A stretch of 64,000 nt of DNA from contig BCHX01000003.1 of NCBI GenBank assembly GCA_001599755.1, forward strand, positions 2,887,289 to 2,951,288, written 5' to 3'. A program made the position numbers and the translations under genes. Source of the stretch: Gliomastix tumulicola (taxonomy: Eukaryota; Ascomycota; Sordariomycetes; Hypocreales; Bionectriaceae). This document shows positions 21,147-32,813 of the stretch, piece by piece (the stretch's first letter is position 1; the number at the start of each line of letters is the position of its first letter). Under the pieces are notes generated by a model that was not told where the DNA came from, searched no databases, and worked only from the letters and a program-made list of their open reading frames with translations.

Positions 21147-21852
21147 AGAGGATTTCCTTTACCTACCTACCTACATACATACATAAAAGAATTCATGTAA
21201 TACCCGGAAAGACAGAGAGAGCACCCCCCCAAAACAAGACATGTTAGCGTCACGGAGTTGGGAAGCAGAGGTTCATTGGTTACAAAGGATTTGACTTCAC
21301 TAAAGGAATAAAAAGGTATCTATCGACATTACCAGCATCGGACATAGATCACCAAGGTGACACAGACACACATGTTTCATCATTTATTTGCATTTGTGCT
21401 ATCCCGACTATGGTAGATCTCAGGGAAAGCTACCGCTATGTGCATCAAACGTGCAGCCGAAGACTCCAACCGCGGCTCATAGCCAGCTGGTCGCGGGAAC
21501 CCCTTCCCTCCTCCCTCGGCCTATACTCTCGTGGCCAACAAACAAACAAACAAACAAACAAACAAACAAACAAACAAACAAACCACAGACTCCGTTACGC
21601 TCGACCCTAGCCGAGCGTCGTGTTAGTTAAAGTATTTATATATATAAAGTGATCAGTGATAATACAGCTCCGCCGAACCGTATGCAGAGCCAAGCCACCC
21701 GCCTCAACGCCGTTCCGCAGGTAAAAGGGAGCAAACAGCTCGACAAGAAAGAAGTTGTCATGAGAATCAGGACGTTCGTCAACGTATCGAAGGACGGAGG
21801 ATAAATGGGAGAATCAGTAGAGAGAGAGAGAGACGCCCCGGAGACAGGCGGT
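21147..21852. other. convergent intergenic region
   Basis: This lies between the stops of GET3 and MPE1. It holds the (CAAA)11 microsatellite and no supported gene. Confidence 0.5.
21539..21582. repeat. (CAAA)11 microsatellite
   Basis: Eleven perfect CAAA units between the convergent GET3 and MPE1 genes. Confidence 0.95.
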
Positions 21853-23937
21853 CTACAGCTCCCGGTAGTCGCTCGGCCGCACCCTACGCTGCTTGTTCTG
21901 GTGCCTGTGAGGGTTGACAGGCTTGCGGAAGTAGGCGTCATCTTCGGTGCCCGACTGCTGGAAGTTGGGCATGTTCATGTTGTTGTTCATGTTATTCATG
22001 TTCATGTTCGGGTAGCCACCACCCTGGCCATGGCCATTGCCGCCGCCTCGACCGTTCATGTTATTGGGGCCGCCGTAGTTGTTGTAGCCGCCGTTCATGC
22101 CGTTCATGCCGTTCATGCCGTTCATACCGTTCATACCGTTCATACCGTTCATGCCGCCCATGTTTCCCATGCTGCTCATATCCCAACCGTTCATGCCAAA
22201 GTTGCCGTTCATCCCGAAGCCGGGCATTCCCATCATGGGCATGCCCATCATTGGCATCCCCATGTTCATGTTCATACCGGGCATGCCCATCATGTTGGGC
22301 ATCATGCCGTTCATCCCGTTGAACATGTTCATGCCGTTCATCCCCATGTCGGGCATATTCATCATGTTGGGCATCTGGCTGTTCTGCTGGTTCTGCATCG
22401 CCTTGGGACCCTTGGGAATCTTCGGGTTCTCCATCATCTCGTCAGCCGGGCGCTTCTTGGCGTTTGACTCCGAGGGTTTTGACGGGTCAATGGAACTGCT
22501 GTCTGCTCCCGTTGCCTTCTCCGTGTTTGACTGTCCGGCACTCCCGGATGCCGGTCCCGTCGGCGGTGACTTTGCGTTGGCGGATTGTGTTGATGTTGGT
22601 GACTTGGCGACGTCCTTGTCAGCTTCGCCGCCTGCCTTGTCTTCCGAGGCTGACTCCTTGTCTTGCGTTGACTCTTCGCCCTTCGCCTCCTGCGGTGATG
22701 CCGGCTGCGGCGTCTTCTCTGCCTCCTTCTCCTTCAGGTACTCCTGGATCTTCTTGGACGCCTCCTCGTCGGGCACGAGGTCGTCGATCAGCACGCCCTC
22801 GGTCTGGCACGAGGGGCAGACGAAGTCGCTTTCAATGAGAGCGTTGGTTATGCAATCATTGCAAAAGATCTTCTGGCAGCACGGCGTCTTCATTGGGTCT
22901 ATGAACATCTTCTTGTCGATGGAACACTCCAGCCCCCGGTCCTGGATCTCCTTGGCCTCGGCGGCGTTGTCCTTGGCGGCGGCCGACGTCGTCTTGGCCT
23001 TGGCCTGGAACTTCTCCCAGGCGGCCTTGTCGGGCTCGGCGATGACGAAGTCGCCCTCGGCGTTGACCATGATGCCCGACGGCCGCTTCGTCTCGTCGCC
23101 GTCGCTCTGCGCCAGGATGACGGCCTTGTCGACCTTCTTCTGGAACGCACGTGGGATGCCCGTAGTACGCTTCACCCGGGGACGGTTGTCAAATTCCGGG
23201 TCGTCGTTGGTGGGACAGACCTGGATCCAGTGGCCCTTCTGGCCGCAGCGGTAGCAAATGTAACCGTTGGGAGGCTCGTGCTCAGGCACGTTTGCTGGGC
23301 GCTTCTGCCCGGGCTTGAAGACTGGTGCATGACTGATTGAGCAGTTAGTGACGTGTTTTGATAATGAAAAAAAGGGGTGGTCCTCGGTGCAACACCATAG
23401 ATCACGTGAGAGAACTTACTGAGACATCTCCTCTTGCTGTGCGGACCACTGCTCCGTCTGTGCAGCGAACATGGCAGCCATCTTCTCGTCTTCCGTCATG
23501 GCGTTGTTCATTTGGCTGATGGCATTTGATATGGGCTTGGATGAAGAGGCCTTGCCGGCCTGCTCCTTGCGACCGGCATTCTTGGCCGACACGGGCATCT
23601 TGCCTGAGACATAACGAGCAGCTCGCCCGGCGCCGGGCTTCAACGCGGGCTGTCTCCGTGCAATTACCGTCGTTGATCTGGGGATGATGGTGGTATCATC
23701 ATCGTATTCTAAGGGGCAGTCAGCATAGTTGTTCACTCGAGTGCAGAGGCATCGCGCGAACTCACCTTCAGTGTTGTCGTCGGTGTAGATGAACAGGTCA
23801 AAGTCGGAGCCATCACCTAAGCCACTCTTGTTGATGATTTCACGCTTGAGTTCAAAGACAGAGATTCCAGTGCCGTCAAACTCTACGCGCGTAGGCTCCC
23901 TCTGAGACTTGAATTTGAAGAAGACCGAGGACGACAT
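21853..23937 (-). CDS. mpe1: cleavage/polyadenylation factor subunit MPE1 (DWNN-zinc knuckle-RING, RBBP6 family)
   Basis: Three exons on the minus strand, 23937-23766, 23708-23420 and 23332-21853, give 646 residues. Mpe1 is a CPF subunit that binds the poly(A) signal and stimulates cleavage and polyadenylation. Domains in order are the ubiquitin-like DWNN domain (1-75, SSVFFKFKSQREPTRVEFDG), the CCHC zinc knuckle CYRCGQKGHWIQVC (180-193), and a RING/U-box-like domain (about 290-329, CSIDKKMFIDP...CCQKIFCNDC...CPSC). An acidic Ser/Glu linker and a KRPADEMM stretch follow, then a low-complexity Met/Asn/Gly tail with repeated GMN units, ending in RRVRPSDYREL. The start at 23937 matches the DWNN N-terminus. 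It is divergent from the DUG1-type gene. Confidence 0.95.
22086..22160. repeat. in-frame 9-base repeat (GTTCATGCC type) coding for Gly-Met-Asn units
   Basis: Consecutive 9-base units on the plus strand (GTTCATGCC or GTTCATACC) correspond to Met-Asn-Gly repeats in the MPE1 tail. The multiple of three preserves frame. Confidence 0.85.
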
Positions 23938-25469
23938 CGCAACAAGATATGAGGGTGAGTAGAGGAGGGTGGGAGGGAGAACGCTAGTAGTCGAGAGACC
24001 TGAGATAGAGTCAAGGGCCACGGACAGGTATAATGCCGCGGAGCTTCGCGGAGGCACCAGGCTAAGTGAGGAGAAGGTATCGGATCGAGCTGGTCTTTGT
24101 CTTCTCTTTGTGCGGCGAGAAGAACAAGAAGACTCTTGGTTCTTTATGGATCGCTTTCCCTCCAGCACTCGAAATCCCTTGTGTGTTTTTTCTTGCTTTC
24201 TTTCTTGTTCTCTCAACTCAAAAAGGAATGGAAATAATTAATTTCTGATTGAACTTGAACAATAGGGTCAAACGGGTGTGAATGAGAAATAAGGTAAGGT
24301 GTACAGTCGGGCCGCAGCCAGCAGGAAAAAGATGCCTTCGCTTGACTTCCTCCTCAAGTCCAGCTTACTTCACTAGACAACCTCAGTAGCAGCAACGAGG
24401 AATCAGTAGATCCCTTTGATTAGCGACGACGTATAGTACACTCCAAACCGATACTCTCTCCAGACGTGCGCACGCAGGAGCAATGTTTGAGGCAAAGCAC
24501 CGGTGCGATGCAGCAGTCGACGGCGCTGGGGAGTGATTGGGCGATAGCCACGCGTCCTCCGAGCAACCTGTTCTTCCACTCGCTGGGAGAGAGAATCGGC
24601 CACGCTTTCGCGAAAGAGGGTCAACAGAGTCGCAGCGCCGATCGATCGTCGCAGTCGTGGAATCCGGCGCCGTTTGTCGTGGGCGAATCGTACCTGACGG
24701 CGACCAGAGCGATGCGTGAATTGTGTCGATGGTGGTCGGGGATGCGAAATCTTGGTTTGAAAAGAGGAGAGAAAGCTGGGGTTCCGGTTGATGGAGAAGC
24801 TGCTACCTTAGTATTCACTCTTTGGGGGGGCGGCTTAGCTAATCTGCCGATATGCGCTTGTCAATGCGAGCACGTGACCAGAAGCACTTACTAAGGCAGG
24901 TGCCAGCCCAAGGGCGAATCTGCTAGAAATCTGAACAAGCGGGCGCTTCCGCTTTCGTTCATTGCCCTTTTGCTTCTCACTGTAACGTGAATCTGGATTT
25001 CATTGCAATGAAACCCACGGCGCCATCCCCAAGTCCGGTAGGTGTCGCCGTGGATGAGCACATATCAAAAGTAATCGAGCACATGCCATTGGTCTTGGAC
25101 CCTGTGCACCTGTTTGAGCCGCCAAAATCCGTGCTGCCCCGCACCGCAGGCTGGCGCAACAAAAGTGCGTGTGTCTGGTGCCGATTTTGCCTTCTGCACG
25201 CCCGTTGGTAGCACCTCCTTCAGCCACTCACAGCAACAGCCCACCTGCTGAAGCGGAAGGTCGACCTTCCTGCCGTCATGCCCCGCACCTCGTCCCTCAG
25301 AGCAGTATCCAGGTGGTGCCAAACAGCTGGAGCCAGACAACATGCTCTTCTACCTCGTAGTCGCCATCCTTTGCTGATTTCTGTTTCCTCCCCCTCTTCG
25401 TCCTGCCATACTCCCAAACACTCTCGTCCCTACCTAACAGATTCTATCCGTGCCCATCAAGCAAAAAAG
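23938..25469. other. divergent intergenic region between MPE1 and the DUG1-type gene
   Basis: The ORF at 24466-24894 has no protein-like features, so I do not call it. The sequence just upstream of 25470 is open in frame with the dipeptidase (see that entry). The rest is ordinary promoter-like sequence. Confidence 0.4.
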
Positions 25470-26955
25470 ATGGCTCCCAACCTTGATGGCTTCTTCAAGC
25501 AGGTGGACAGCTCTGCTGACCACTTCATCGAGCGGCTGAGAAAAGCTGTCGCCATCCCCTCCATCTCCGCAGAGGATGCACGCCGCCCCGACGTCGTCCG
25601 CATGGGACACTGGCTTGCCGACGAGCTCAAGGCCCTCGGTGCCGAGGCTGAGCTCCGAGAGCTGGGCAAGCAGCCTCACAAGGAGTACCTCGACCTCCCC
25701 CCGGTCGTCCTCGCCCGCTACGGCAACGATAAGAACAAGCGCACGATCCTCGTGTACGGCCACTACGACGTGCAGCCCGCTGAGAAGTCTGACGGCTGGG
25801 CCACCGAGCCTTTCGAGCTCCAGGTGGACGAGAAGGGCCGCATGTTCGGACGTGGATCTACCGATGACAAGGGACCCGTGCTGGGCTGGCTGAATGCCAT
25901 CGAGGCTCACCAGAAGGCCGGTGTTGACTTCCCCGTCAACCTGCTGATGTGCTTCGAGGGCATGGAGGAGTACGGCTCCGAGGGACTCGACGACCTCATC
26001 CAGGCCGAGGCGAAGAAGTACTTCGCCGATGCCGAGGCCGTCTGCATTTCGGACAACTACTGGCTCGGAACCGAGAAGCCGTGCTTGACGTACGGTCTCC
26101 GAGGCTGCAACTACTACTCTATCGAGATCTCGGGTCCTGGTGCCGATCTCCACAGCGGTGTGTTCGGCGGCACCGCCCAGGAGCCCATGACTGACCTCGT
26201 TCGCGTCATGGGCTCTCTGGTTGACACCCACGGCAAGATCCTGATCCCCGGCATCGCGGAGCAGGTCGCGCCCGTGACGGACGCAGAGGAGAAGCTGTAC
26301 GACGGTATTTCGTTCACCATGGACAACATCTATGAGTCCCTCGGTAGCAAGACTACCATCTTCGAGGATAAGAAGAGCACCCTCATGGGCCGCTGGCGCT
26401 ACCCGTCCCTGTCTCTCCACGGTGTCGAGGGCGCCTTCTCCGCTCCGGGAGCCAAGACGGTCATCCCCGCCAAGGTCACTGGCAAGTTCTCGATCCGAAC
26501 GGTCCCCAACATGGACGTCGACACCACGAACGAGGCTGTCTACAAGTATGTCAAGGAGCAGTTTGCCAAGCTGAACAGCAAGAACACCTTGAATGTCTTC
26601 GCCCAGCACACTGGCAAGTGGTGGGTAGCATCTCCCGACCACTGGAACTTCTCTGCCGCCGCCAAGGCCGTGGAGCGTGTTTGGGGCGTCGAGCCCGACT
26701 TTACTCGTGAGGGTGGAAGGTAAGCTAGTGATATTCCCTGTTATTCGATGGAATCTGCTAACTCTCTCACGCAGCATTCCCGTCACCCTGACCTTCGAGG
26801 AGGCCACTGGCAAGAATGTGCTTCTGCTGCCCATGGGAAGCTCCACGGATGGAGCTCACTCGATCAACGAGAAGCTGGACAAGCGAAACTACATTGAGGG
26901 CATCAAGCTGCTGGGAGCCTACCTGCACTACGTTGCAGAGGAGCCCCAGTCATAG
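25470..26955 (+). CDS. dug1: M20 family metallodipeptidase, DUG1/CNDP2 type (Cys-Gly dipeptidase)
   Basis: Two exons, 25470-26719 and 26775-26955, give 476 residues, matching fungal Dug1. The family cleaves Cys-Gly and other dipeptides in glutathione degradation, using two Zn or Mn ions. Metal ligands and catalytic residues are visible: H98 and D100 in YGHYDVQP, bridging D132 in GRGSTDDKGP, catalytic E166 with E167 in EGMEEYGSE, D195 in ISDNYW, H228 in GADLHSGVFGG, and the late STDGAHSINEKL His. The start at 25470 has a strong context (AAAAAAGATGG). The frame is open upstream to an ATG at 25278, which would add 64 residues rich in Arg, Ser and His and lacking acidic residues until near its end. 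That could be a mitochondrial presequence. Confidence 0.95.
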
Positions 26956-27961
26956 ACGGTTTAGCATGAGCACTGCCGCAATGCTGTATAACATCAGACG
27001 TCTCCATGATCACGTACTTTAGCTGCAGGGTGCTTGTAATAGAGAGAGCTGTATTTGGCCACCGACCGCTCCGTAGCTACCCCGCCACCATCAACCTGAC
27101 CCCTCTATTGCCCTCCAATTACTGTTCATCCCCCGACACCCTCCTCAGCACGGGTACCTTAAACAACCTGCATTGAAGCCCGAGGGGGACTAAAGTGACT
27201 GACTGATGTGTTGCACTGTACATGGCATCCAGCTCCAACTCTACCGGTCTCAGCAGCTCAACTGCGCATCCATCACAGCGATGTCGGTGGCCTCCCTCGA
27301 AGGATTCCAGGGTCGTAAGACGATAAGCCGGCGCATGAGATGATTGATGTGCGATAAGCGCCTTGGCTTGTTCGTTGGCAGCTGGTCCACTAATAGCCAC
27401 TGTGACTGGCCACTGGCCACTGATTACCGACCACTGACCGCTGGGCCTCACGTTAATCCCCCCGTCAGGTCCGTCGTAAGGTCCGCATGACCAAGGACTG
27501 ATGGTGTCGTGACCAAAACTTTCTTTGACACCCAGAGTCAGTAATAAGTAACGCTGTTTTATTATCACCAGTTCCAAGTGGTTTTCCGCTTCGCCTTGAC
27601 ATTTTCTACGAAACTGCAGGGTGTTTATGGATCCTTGGACGTGTGCTGTATCCTGCTCTGGCTCTTCGGTAACCAGGCCACTTACAAGACCCGGCTCTTA
27701 TCTCACGTTTGGGCAGCATCAAGAGGGAGCGGCAGGCTCGGATTAGGTCTTTGTTTCGCAACGTCGAAGCCTATTCCAGCAAACACAGTTTTTCCTCGTC
27801 AGATCTAGCCGAGGATTCTGAGTCAGCTTAAATCAGCTTGCCGTCACAGGCGTCATTGCTCCGAGGCCGTCGTATCAGAGGGATTCCGGCGGTCACCGCC
27901 TCGACGACTCATCACCGATCAACCTCTTTCTCAAGTCACGGTTTTGGGGAAATAGTTCACC
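26956..27961. other. tandem intergenic region
   Basis: This is the 3' flank of the DUG1-type gene and the promoter of the Yippee-like gene. A short inverted-repeat-rich patch (GTGGCC/GGCCAC type) lies at about 27394-27430. No supported ORF. Confidence 0.4.
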
Positions 27962-28822
27962 ATGGTGCGGCAGAATGGCATCTCGGCCACCAAGCCGATC
28001 TTCCCGAGCTACCTCCTCCCGTCCTTGAAGATCCCATTCACACGACGGAGGTCATCAGCATCATCATCATCATCAGCATCATCGCGCTCATCAGCACCCT
28101 CATCAGTGGCCCAGCCCTCGGCCGACACCACGCCGAGCAACTCACCGCCGCGGAAAGCCGCCCTGGACAGGAGGCCAAACCGCCTGTCCAAGGCCGCACC
28201 GGACACGCTGCGCTGCCTCTCCTGCTCGAGCGACGTCGCCTTCGCCTCGCAGATCATCTCCAAGGGGTTCACCGGCCGCCACGGGCGCGCGTTCCTCGTG
28301 GCACCCGCTGCACCGGCTACACGCGCAGCCAGCCCTACGGCGGCGGCGGCGGACGGGGACGAGGAGCCGGAGCGGACGCTTCTGAATATCCGCGTCGGGC
28401 GCAGCGAGAACAGGCAGCTCGTGACGGGGTGGCACGTGGTCGCGGACATCTCGTGCAACACGTGCTCGACGAAGCTGGGCTGGAAGTACGTCGACGCCAA
28501 GGAGGAGGCGCAGAAGTACAAGATTGGCAAGTTTATCCTCGAGACGGAGCGTGTAGTGACGTTCAGCACCTGGGAGGACCGGGACTCGCTGGAGCGGGAT
28601 GATGATGATGATGATGATGGTGATGATGATACGGCGGGCTGGGACGCCGCGCAGGCGGACGGAAGCAGCTACCGGGGGAGGAACAGCGAGGGGGATGAGG
28701 TTGCGTTTGACTCGGAGGACGAGGATGAGTGTGATGATATATTTGCCGGGACGTGGGATGCTGAGACTGTCGCGAGGCGGCGAAGTCGAATGGTTGCGCG
28801 GGTGAAGCCTGCTGAGGCTTGA
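27962..28822 (+). CDS. Yippee-like zinc-binding protein (Yippee/Mis18-type fold)
   Basis: A single exon of 286 residues. The Yippee domain spans about 80-195: first zinc pair CLSC in LRCLSCSSDVAF, then SKGFTGRHGRAFLV, NIRVGRSENRQLVTGWHVVADI, second pair CNTC in SCNTCSTKLGWKYV, and QKYKIGKFILET. Both CxxC pairs are intact. An insertion (about 117-137, Ala/Asp/Glu-rich) lies between the strands. The N-terminus is Ser-rich and basic, and the C-terminal third is very acidic, including an Asp run encoded by a (GAT)n microsatellite near 28599-28630. In other eukaryotes Yippee proteins act at centrosomes or in CTLH E3 ligases. The role here is unknown. Confidence 0.88.
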   Translation: MVRQNGISATKPIFPSYLLPSLKIPFTRRRSSASSSSSASSRSSAPSSVAQPSADTTPSNSPPRKAALDRRPNRLSKAAPDTLRCLSCSSDVAFASQIISKGFTGRHGRAFLVAPAAPATRAASPTAAAADGDEEPERTLLNIRVGRSENRQLVTGWHVVADISCNTCSTKLGWKYVDAKEEAQKYKIGKFILETERVVTFSTWEDRDSLERDDDDDDDGDDDTAGWDAAQADGSSYRGRNSEGDEVAFDSEDEDECDDIFAGTWDAETVARRRSRMVARVKPAEA

Positions 28823-30410
28823 AGGGGCTGCCTACTGATTTCGAAGGCACGGCCGGTCGAGAGTGACAGCATTCATGATATGTGAGTTGAGGAGCTTTGT
28901 CGGGATGAAATATCCCAGGATACCCAATGATTGGAAGGATGGTTTACTGAGCATTTTACACCAACGTACCCCTAATAGCCTATATCATGCGTTGACTTCA
29001 AGACAACATCGGAGGGGAACTCCGATCCCTGTGAAGCATCAATATAATAAACCGAAAACCCATCCTCCAGACCGTCATGTGATGCACCCCCAACGTGGAT
29101 AAATTCCTCGCCCAGGAAGAGTGTGCCAGTGGAGCGCAGTGCGAGATGATCGCCTTGTTAGATTGCAAATCGATAGTCTCACGATCCTTTGCCAACACCC
29201 GCCGCTGGAGATGGTGTGGACAAATGCAAGGTATCTCGGACCGAGATATGGACGGATTCTGAGGTTGTTAGAATGGCGTCTCTTCTCGCCGCCCTCACCG
29301 TCAGTCAGAGTCTTCGCTGTGGAATGAAATCTGACCGTCTTTTAGCGGCCTTAGCTGGCGGTCCCTTACCCAGCAAAGACGGCGGAGTGGGCTTCTGGTG
29401 GGGAGATTTGGGGTGCAGTGACGAGTTCTGTCACTGAGTGGACCGTAATGCAGGTCAGGGAAGGAAGGTGGGGGATCAGTGAATTCCAGGTCAAGAGGAG
29501 CTGAATCAGGAGGACCTCCCAGCGAGGTCTTGCCTGATGCTCAGCGGCCAGGAGGACCAAGAAAATTCAACCTCAAGCAAGGCCCAAGGCGACTGCCAAT
29601 GGCTGATCTGTCATCTGTACTAAGGTATCACCACTAACCACACCACTAATAAAACATTGGCTTACACCTTGACCCGATGCCTCCAACAAAGACAGCCGTC
29701 TAGCGAGCCCCAGTGGATCCTTCAGGGCCCTCAAGGCTCCAAAGGCGCAGAGCCCCCGCCCTGATATCGTCACAGCACAGCGGATGCCCCCCCACCACAC
29801 ACACTGAAACTTGGAGCCATTGCCTCATCAGATTTTATACTTACGGGCGGTCATTACTACTTCGATTCCGTCGAGCTGAGGTCCTGGAGCTAGATTCGTC
29901 CAATTCCCTTGCACTCCTAATCCTGCCTAATCCTGTCCTCCCAACACTTGTACGACCTCTGCTCCCCTTGCTCCCCTCTGCTTTTCTTCCTGCATCTTCC
30001 TCTTGGGGCCAGCGCCAGCCATAAATACCTGTTTCGTCGCTTACCAATTGCAGTCCCGAATCCAAGGACGCCCTGGACACCGAAGCCGAGACAACAATCC
30101 GAGACCGACACGAGTCGACGCACTTGGTTGGCTGCTTCGTGTTGCGGAGTTCCTATCCGACTTCCTTCGATCCTGTCCTCGTGACCTCTTCTTCTATTCT
30201 CGTCCCAGCCCGTCACATGGCCGATCCCTGCATAATCATTATCGAATAAATTATCATCGTTTTCGTCGCCGCCCCCACGGGACATTTTGGTTCCAGGACG
30301 GCTTATATACAACACCGACTGACCTCACCCCTCCCTCACTACTTACACCGCCGTTTTGACCACCACCGAGCCGCACCCTCGACTACTATTCACAGAACAG
30401 CACCGCGATC
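28823..30410. other. tandem intergenic region and trehalase promoter/leader
   Basis: No supported gene. The last 500 bases before the trehalase ATG are C/T-rich and contain CCCCT elements, consistent with a promoter and 5' leader. Confidence 0.45.
29964..30332 (+). promoter_or_regulatory. CCCCT (STRE-like) elements upstream of neutral trehalase
   Basis: CCCCT occurs at 29964-29968, 29973-29977 and 30328-30332. In yeast, Msn2/4 stress-response elements with this core drive NTH1. Such a short motif occurs by chance in C-rich leaders, so function here is only an inference. Confidence 0.3.
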
Positions 30411-32813
30411 ATGGCTACGACTGCTGGGCCAGGGTCTGAGGACTACGGCGTCTACGACGATGCAAAGACGTATTATACGTCCGAGGAGCGTCACCACAAC
30501 CGCTTCGGGTCCCGGACGAGGACCTACTCTCAGGTGTGTTTGGGACATCTCTGTCTGGCGACGGCTCTGGCGTGCTGACACATGAGGCAGAACAGTCTTC
30601 TAAAGCAATTCGAGAGAGTGGGATTGAAGGAGCCCTACCGCAGGAGCAGTCATGGTACGTGTAGCCTCTAGTAAGGTGCAGCCTCGGAAAATACTGGTAC
30701 TAATATGCTTGCTTGCTTGCCTTCAGATGAAAGCAATTTGGGGCACGGCCGCCGCTTTCTCATTCAGGTCGAGCCTACTCTCCAGAGCCTGAGGGAGCAG
30801 GAAGACACCGACAACAATATGCAAATCACAATCGAAGACAGCGGTCCTAAAGTCATCTCTCTCCGCACTGCTGCCTCGGCTGGCTACAATCGATTCGACG
30901 TTCGGGGGACATATATGCTATCCAACCTCCTGCAAGAGTTGACTCTCGCCAAAGAGTACGGACGAAAGCAGATCATCTTGGATGAGGGGCGGTTGAACGA
31001 GAACCCTGTCGATCGCCTCTCCAGGCTGATCCGTGATCATTTCTGGGACGGCCTGACGAGACGTATTGATGCGTCGACCATTGAGATCGCCGCCCGCGAC
31101 CCGAAGGACTGGACGGACAATCCCCGGCCTCGAATCTATGTCCCTGTCGGTGCTCCGGAGCAATACGAGTACTACAAGCAGGTGGCCATCGACCGGCCAG
31201 AGATCAACCTCGACGTGCAGCTTCTCCCTGCCAAAATCACCCCTGAGGACATTCGTGACATGAACGAGCGACCAGGCTTGCTGGCCGTCGCAGTCGAGCC
31301 GGTCAAGGATCAGTCGGGCGACCTGACTCTCAAGGGACTTCCATTTGTGGTTCCGGGTGGCCGATTCAACGAGCTTTACGGCTGGGACAGCTACATGACG
31401 TCGCTTGGTCTGCTTGTTAACGACCGCGTGGACCTGGCCAAGGCCATGGTCATCAACTTCGCCTTCTGCATCGAGCACTACGGCAAGATCCTAAACGCCA
31501 CGAGGTCGTACTACCTGGGCCGATCGCAGCCTCCGTTCCTGACGGACATGGCCCTCCGAGTGTATGAGAAGATCAAGCATGAGCCCGACTCTCTCGAGTT
31601 CCTGCGACGTTCCATTCTGGCTGCGATCAAGGAGTACCACAGCGTCTGGACGAGTGAGCAGCGACTTGATCCCACGACGGGTCTGTCCGTGTACAACCCT
31701 GAGGGTCTGGGCGTGCCGCCAGAGACGGAAGCCAGCCACTTTGTCCACATTCTTGAGCCATACATCAAGAAGCACAACATGGAGTTCAAGGAATTCGTCA
31801 GGGCCTACAACTATGGAGAGGTGCACGAGCCGGAGCTTGATGAGTACTTCATGCACGACCGCGCCGTCCGAGAGTCTGGCCACGACACGACGTACCGGTT
31901 CGAGGGCATCTGTGCTAACCTCGCAACCATCGACCTCAACTCTCTGCTCTTCAAGTACGAGACGGACATCGCGAGAACGATCCGCAGTCTCTTCAACGAC
32001 AAGCTGACGATCCCGGCGGAGTTCTGCGCGGGCACACCGTACCAGCCCGGCGAGGTGCTCTCGTCGGCGGCATGGGACCGGAGAGCCAAGCGTCGCAAGC
32101 TGACGATGGACAAGCTGATGTGGAACGAGGAGGAGGGCATGTTCTTCGACTACAACGTCGTCAAGCAGGAGAGGTGTACGTACGAGAGCGCGACGACGCT
32201 GTGGGCTCTGTGGGCGGGCATCGCGACTCCCAAGCAGGCTGCCGATCTGGTCAAGAAGGGCCTTCCCCGATTCGAGGCCTTTGGAGGTCTGCTCGCCGGA
32301 ACGGAGAAGTCTCGTGGCAAGGTCGGACTCGAGAGGCCCAACCGTCAGTGGGACTTCCCGTACGGATGGGCGCCGCAGCAGATTCTTGCCTGGACCGGCC
32401 TGCTCCGGTACAGCTTCAACGACGAGGCGGAGCGTCTTGCGTACAAGTGGCTTTTCATGATCACCAAGGCATTCGTCGACTTCAACGGCGTCGTGGTGGA
32501 GAAGTACGATGTGACCAGGCCGATTGATCCACATCGCGTCGACGCCGAATACGGCAACCAAGGCCTTGACTTCAAGGGCGTGGCCAAAGAAGGGTATGTG
32601 CTGTGCTGTGCTGAATTTTGACGACGCCACCGCGGCAGCTTGCTAATGTTTCTTTGCAGATTTGGCTGGGTCAACGCCAGCTATGTGTACGGTCTTCAGA
32701 TCGTCAACGCGCACATGAGGCGAGCCCTGGGGACCCTGACGCCGTATGATACTTTCATCAAGGCCATCGAGGCCAACGACGAGAAGGCACTGGCCAACCT
32801 CGGCGTTCTGTGA
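30411..32813 (+). CDS. nth1: neutral (cytosolic) trehalase, GH37
   Basis: Four exons, 30411-30533, 30591-30654, 30727-32593 and 32660-32813, give 735 residues. It hydrolyses cytosolic trehalose to two glucose molecules during germination and recovery from stress. The N-terminus carries regulatory sites: a basic RTRTYS (S40), a PKA-type RRSS (58-61), and the calcium-binding DTDNNMQITIED loop (89-100). The catalytic domain has both family signatures, PGGRFNELYGWDSYM and QWDFPYGWAPQQ, plus RSQPPFLTDM. The C-terminal exon encodes GFGWVNASYVYGLQIVN. It has no signal peptide, unlike acid trehalases. Regulation by PKA/14-3-3 and calcium is known for this family and the sites are conserved here. Confidence 0.97.

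Noticed and set aside
22097..23254. 385-codon hydrophobic plus-strand ORF opposite MPE1
   Set aside because: Its Phe/Met/Pro repeats are simply the reverse reading of the MPE1 repeat region.
24466..24894. 142-codon plus-strand ORF between MPE1 and the DUG1-type gene
   Set aside because: No family features, coding bias or splice context; best treated as intergenic.
25434..26846. 470-codon minus-strand ORF opposite the DUG1-type gene
   Set aside because: It is an antisense shadow; all metal-binding motifs are on the plus strand.
31491..32630. 379-codon minus-strand ORF opposite neutral trehalase
   Set aside because: It is an antisense shadow of the catalytic exon, with no motifs.
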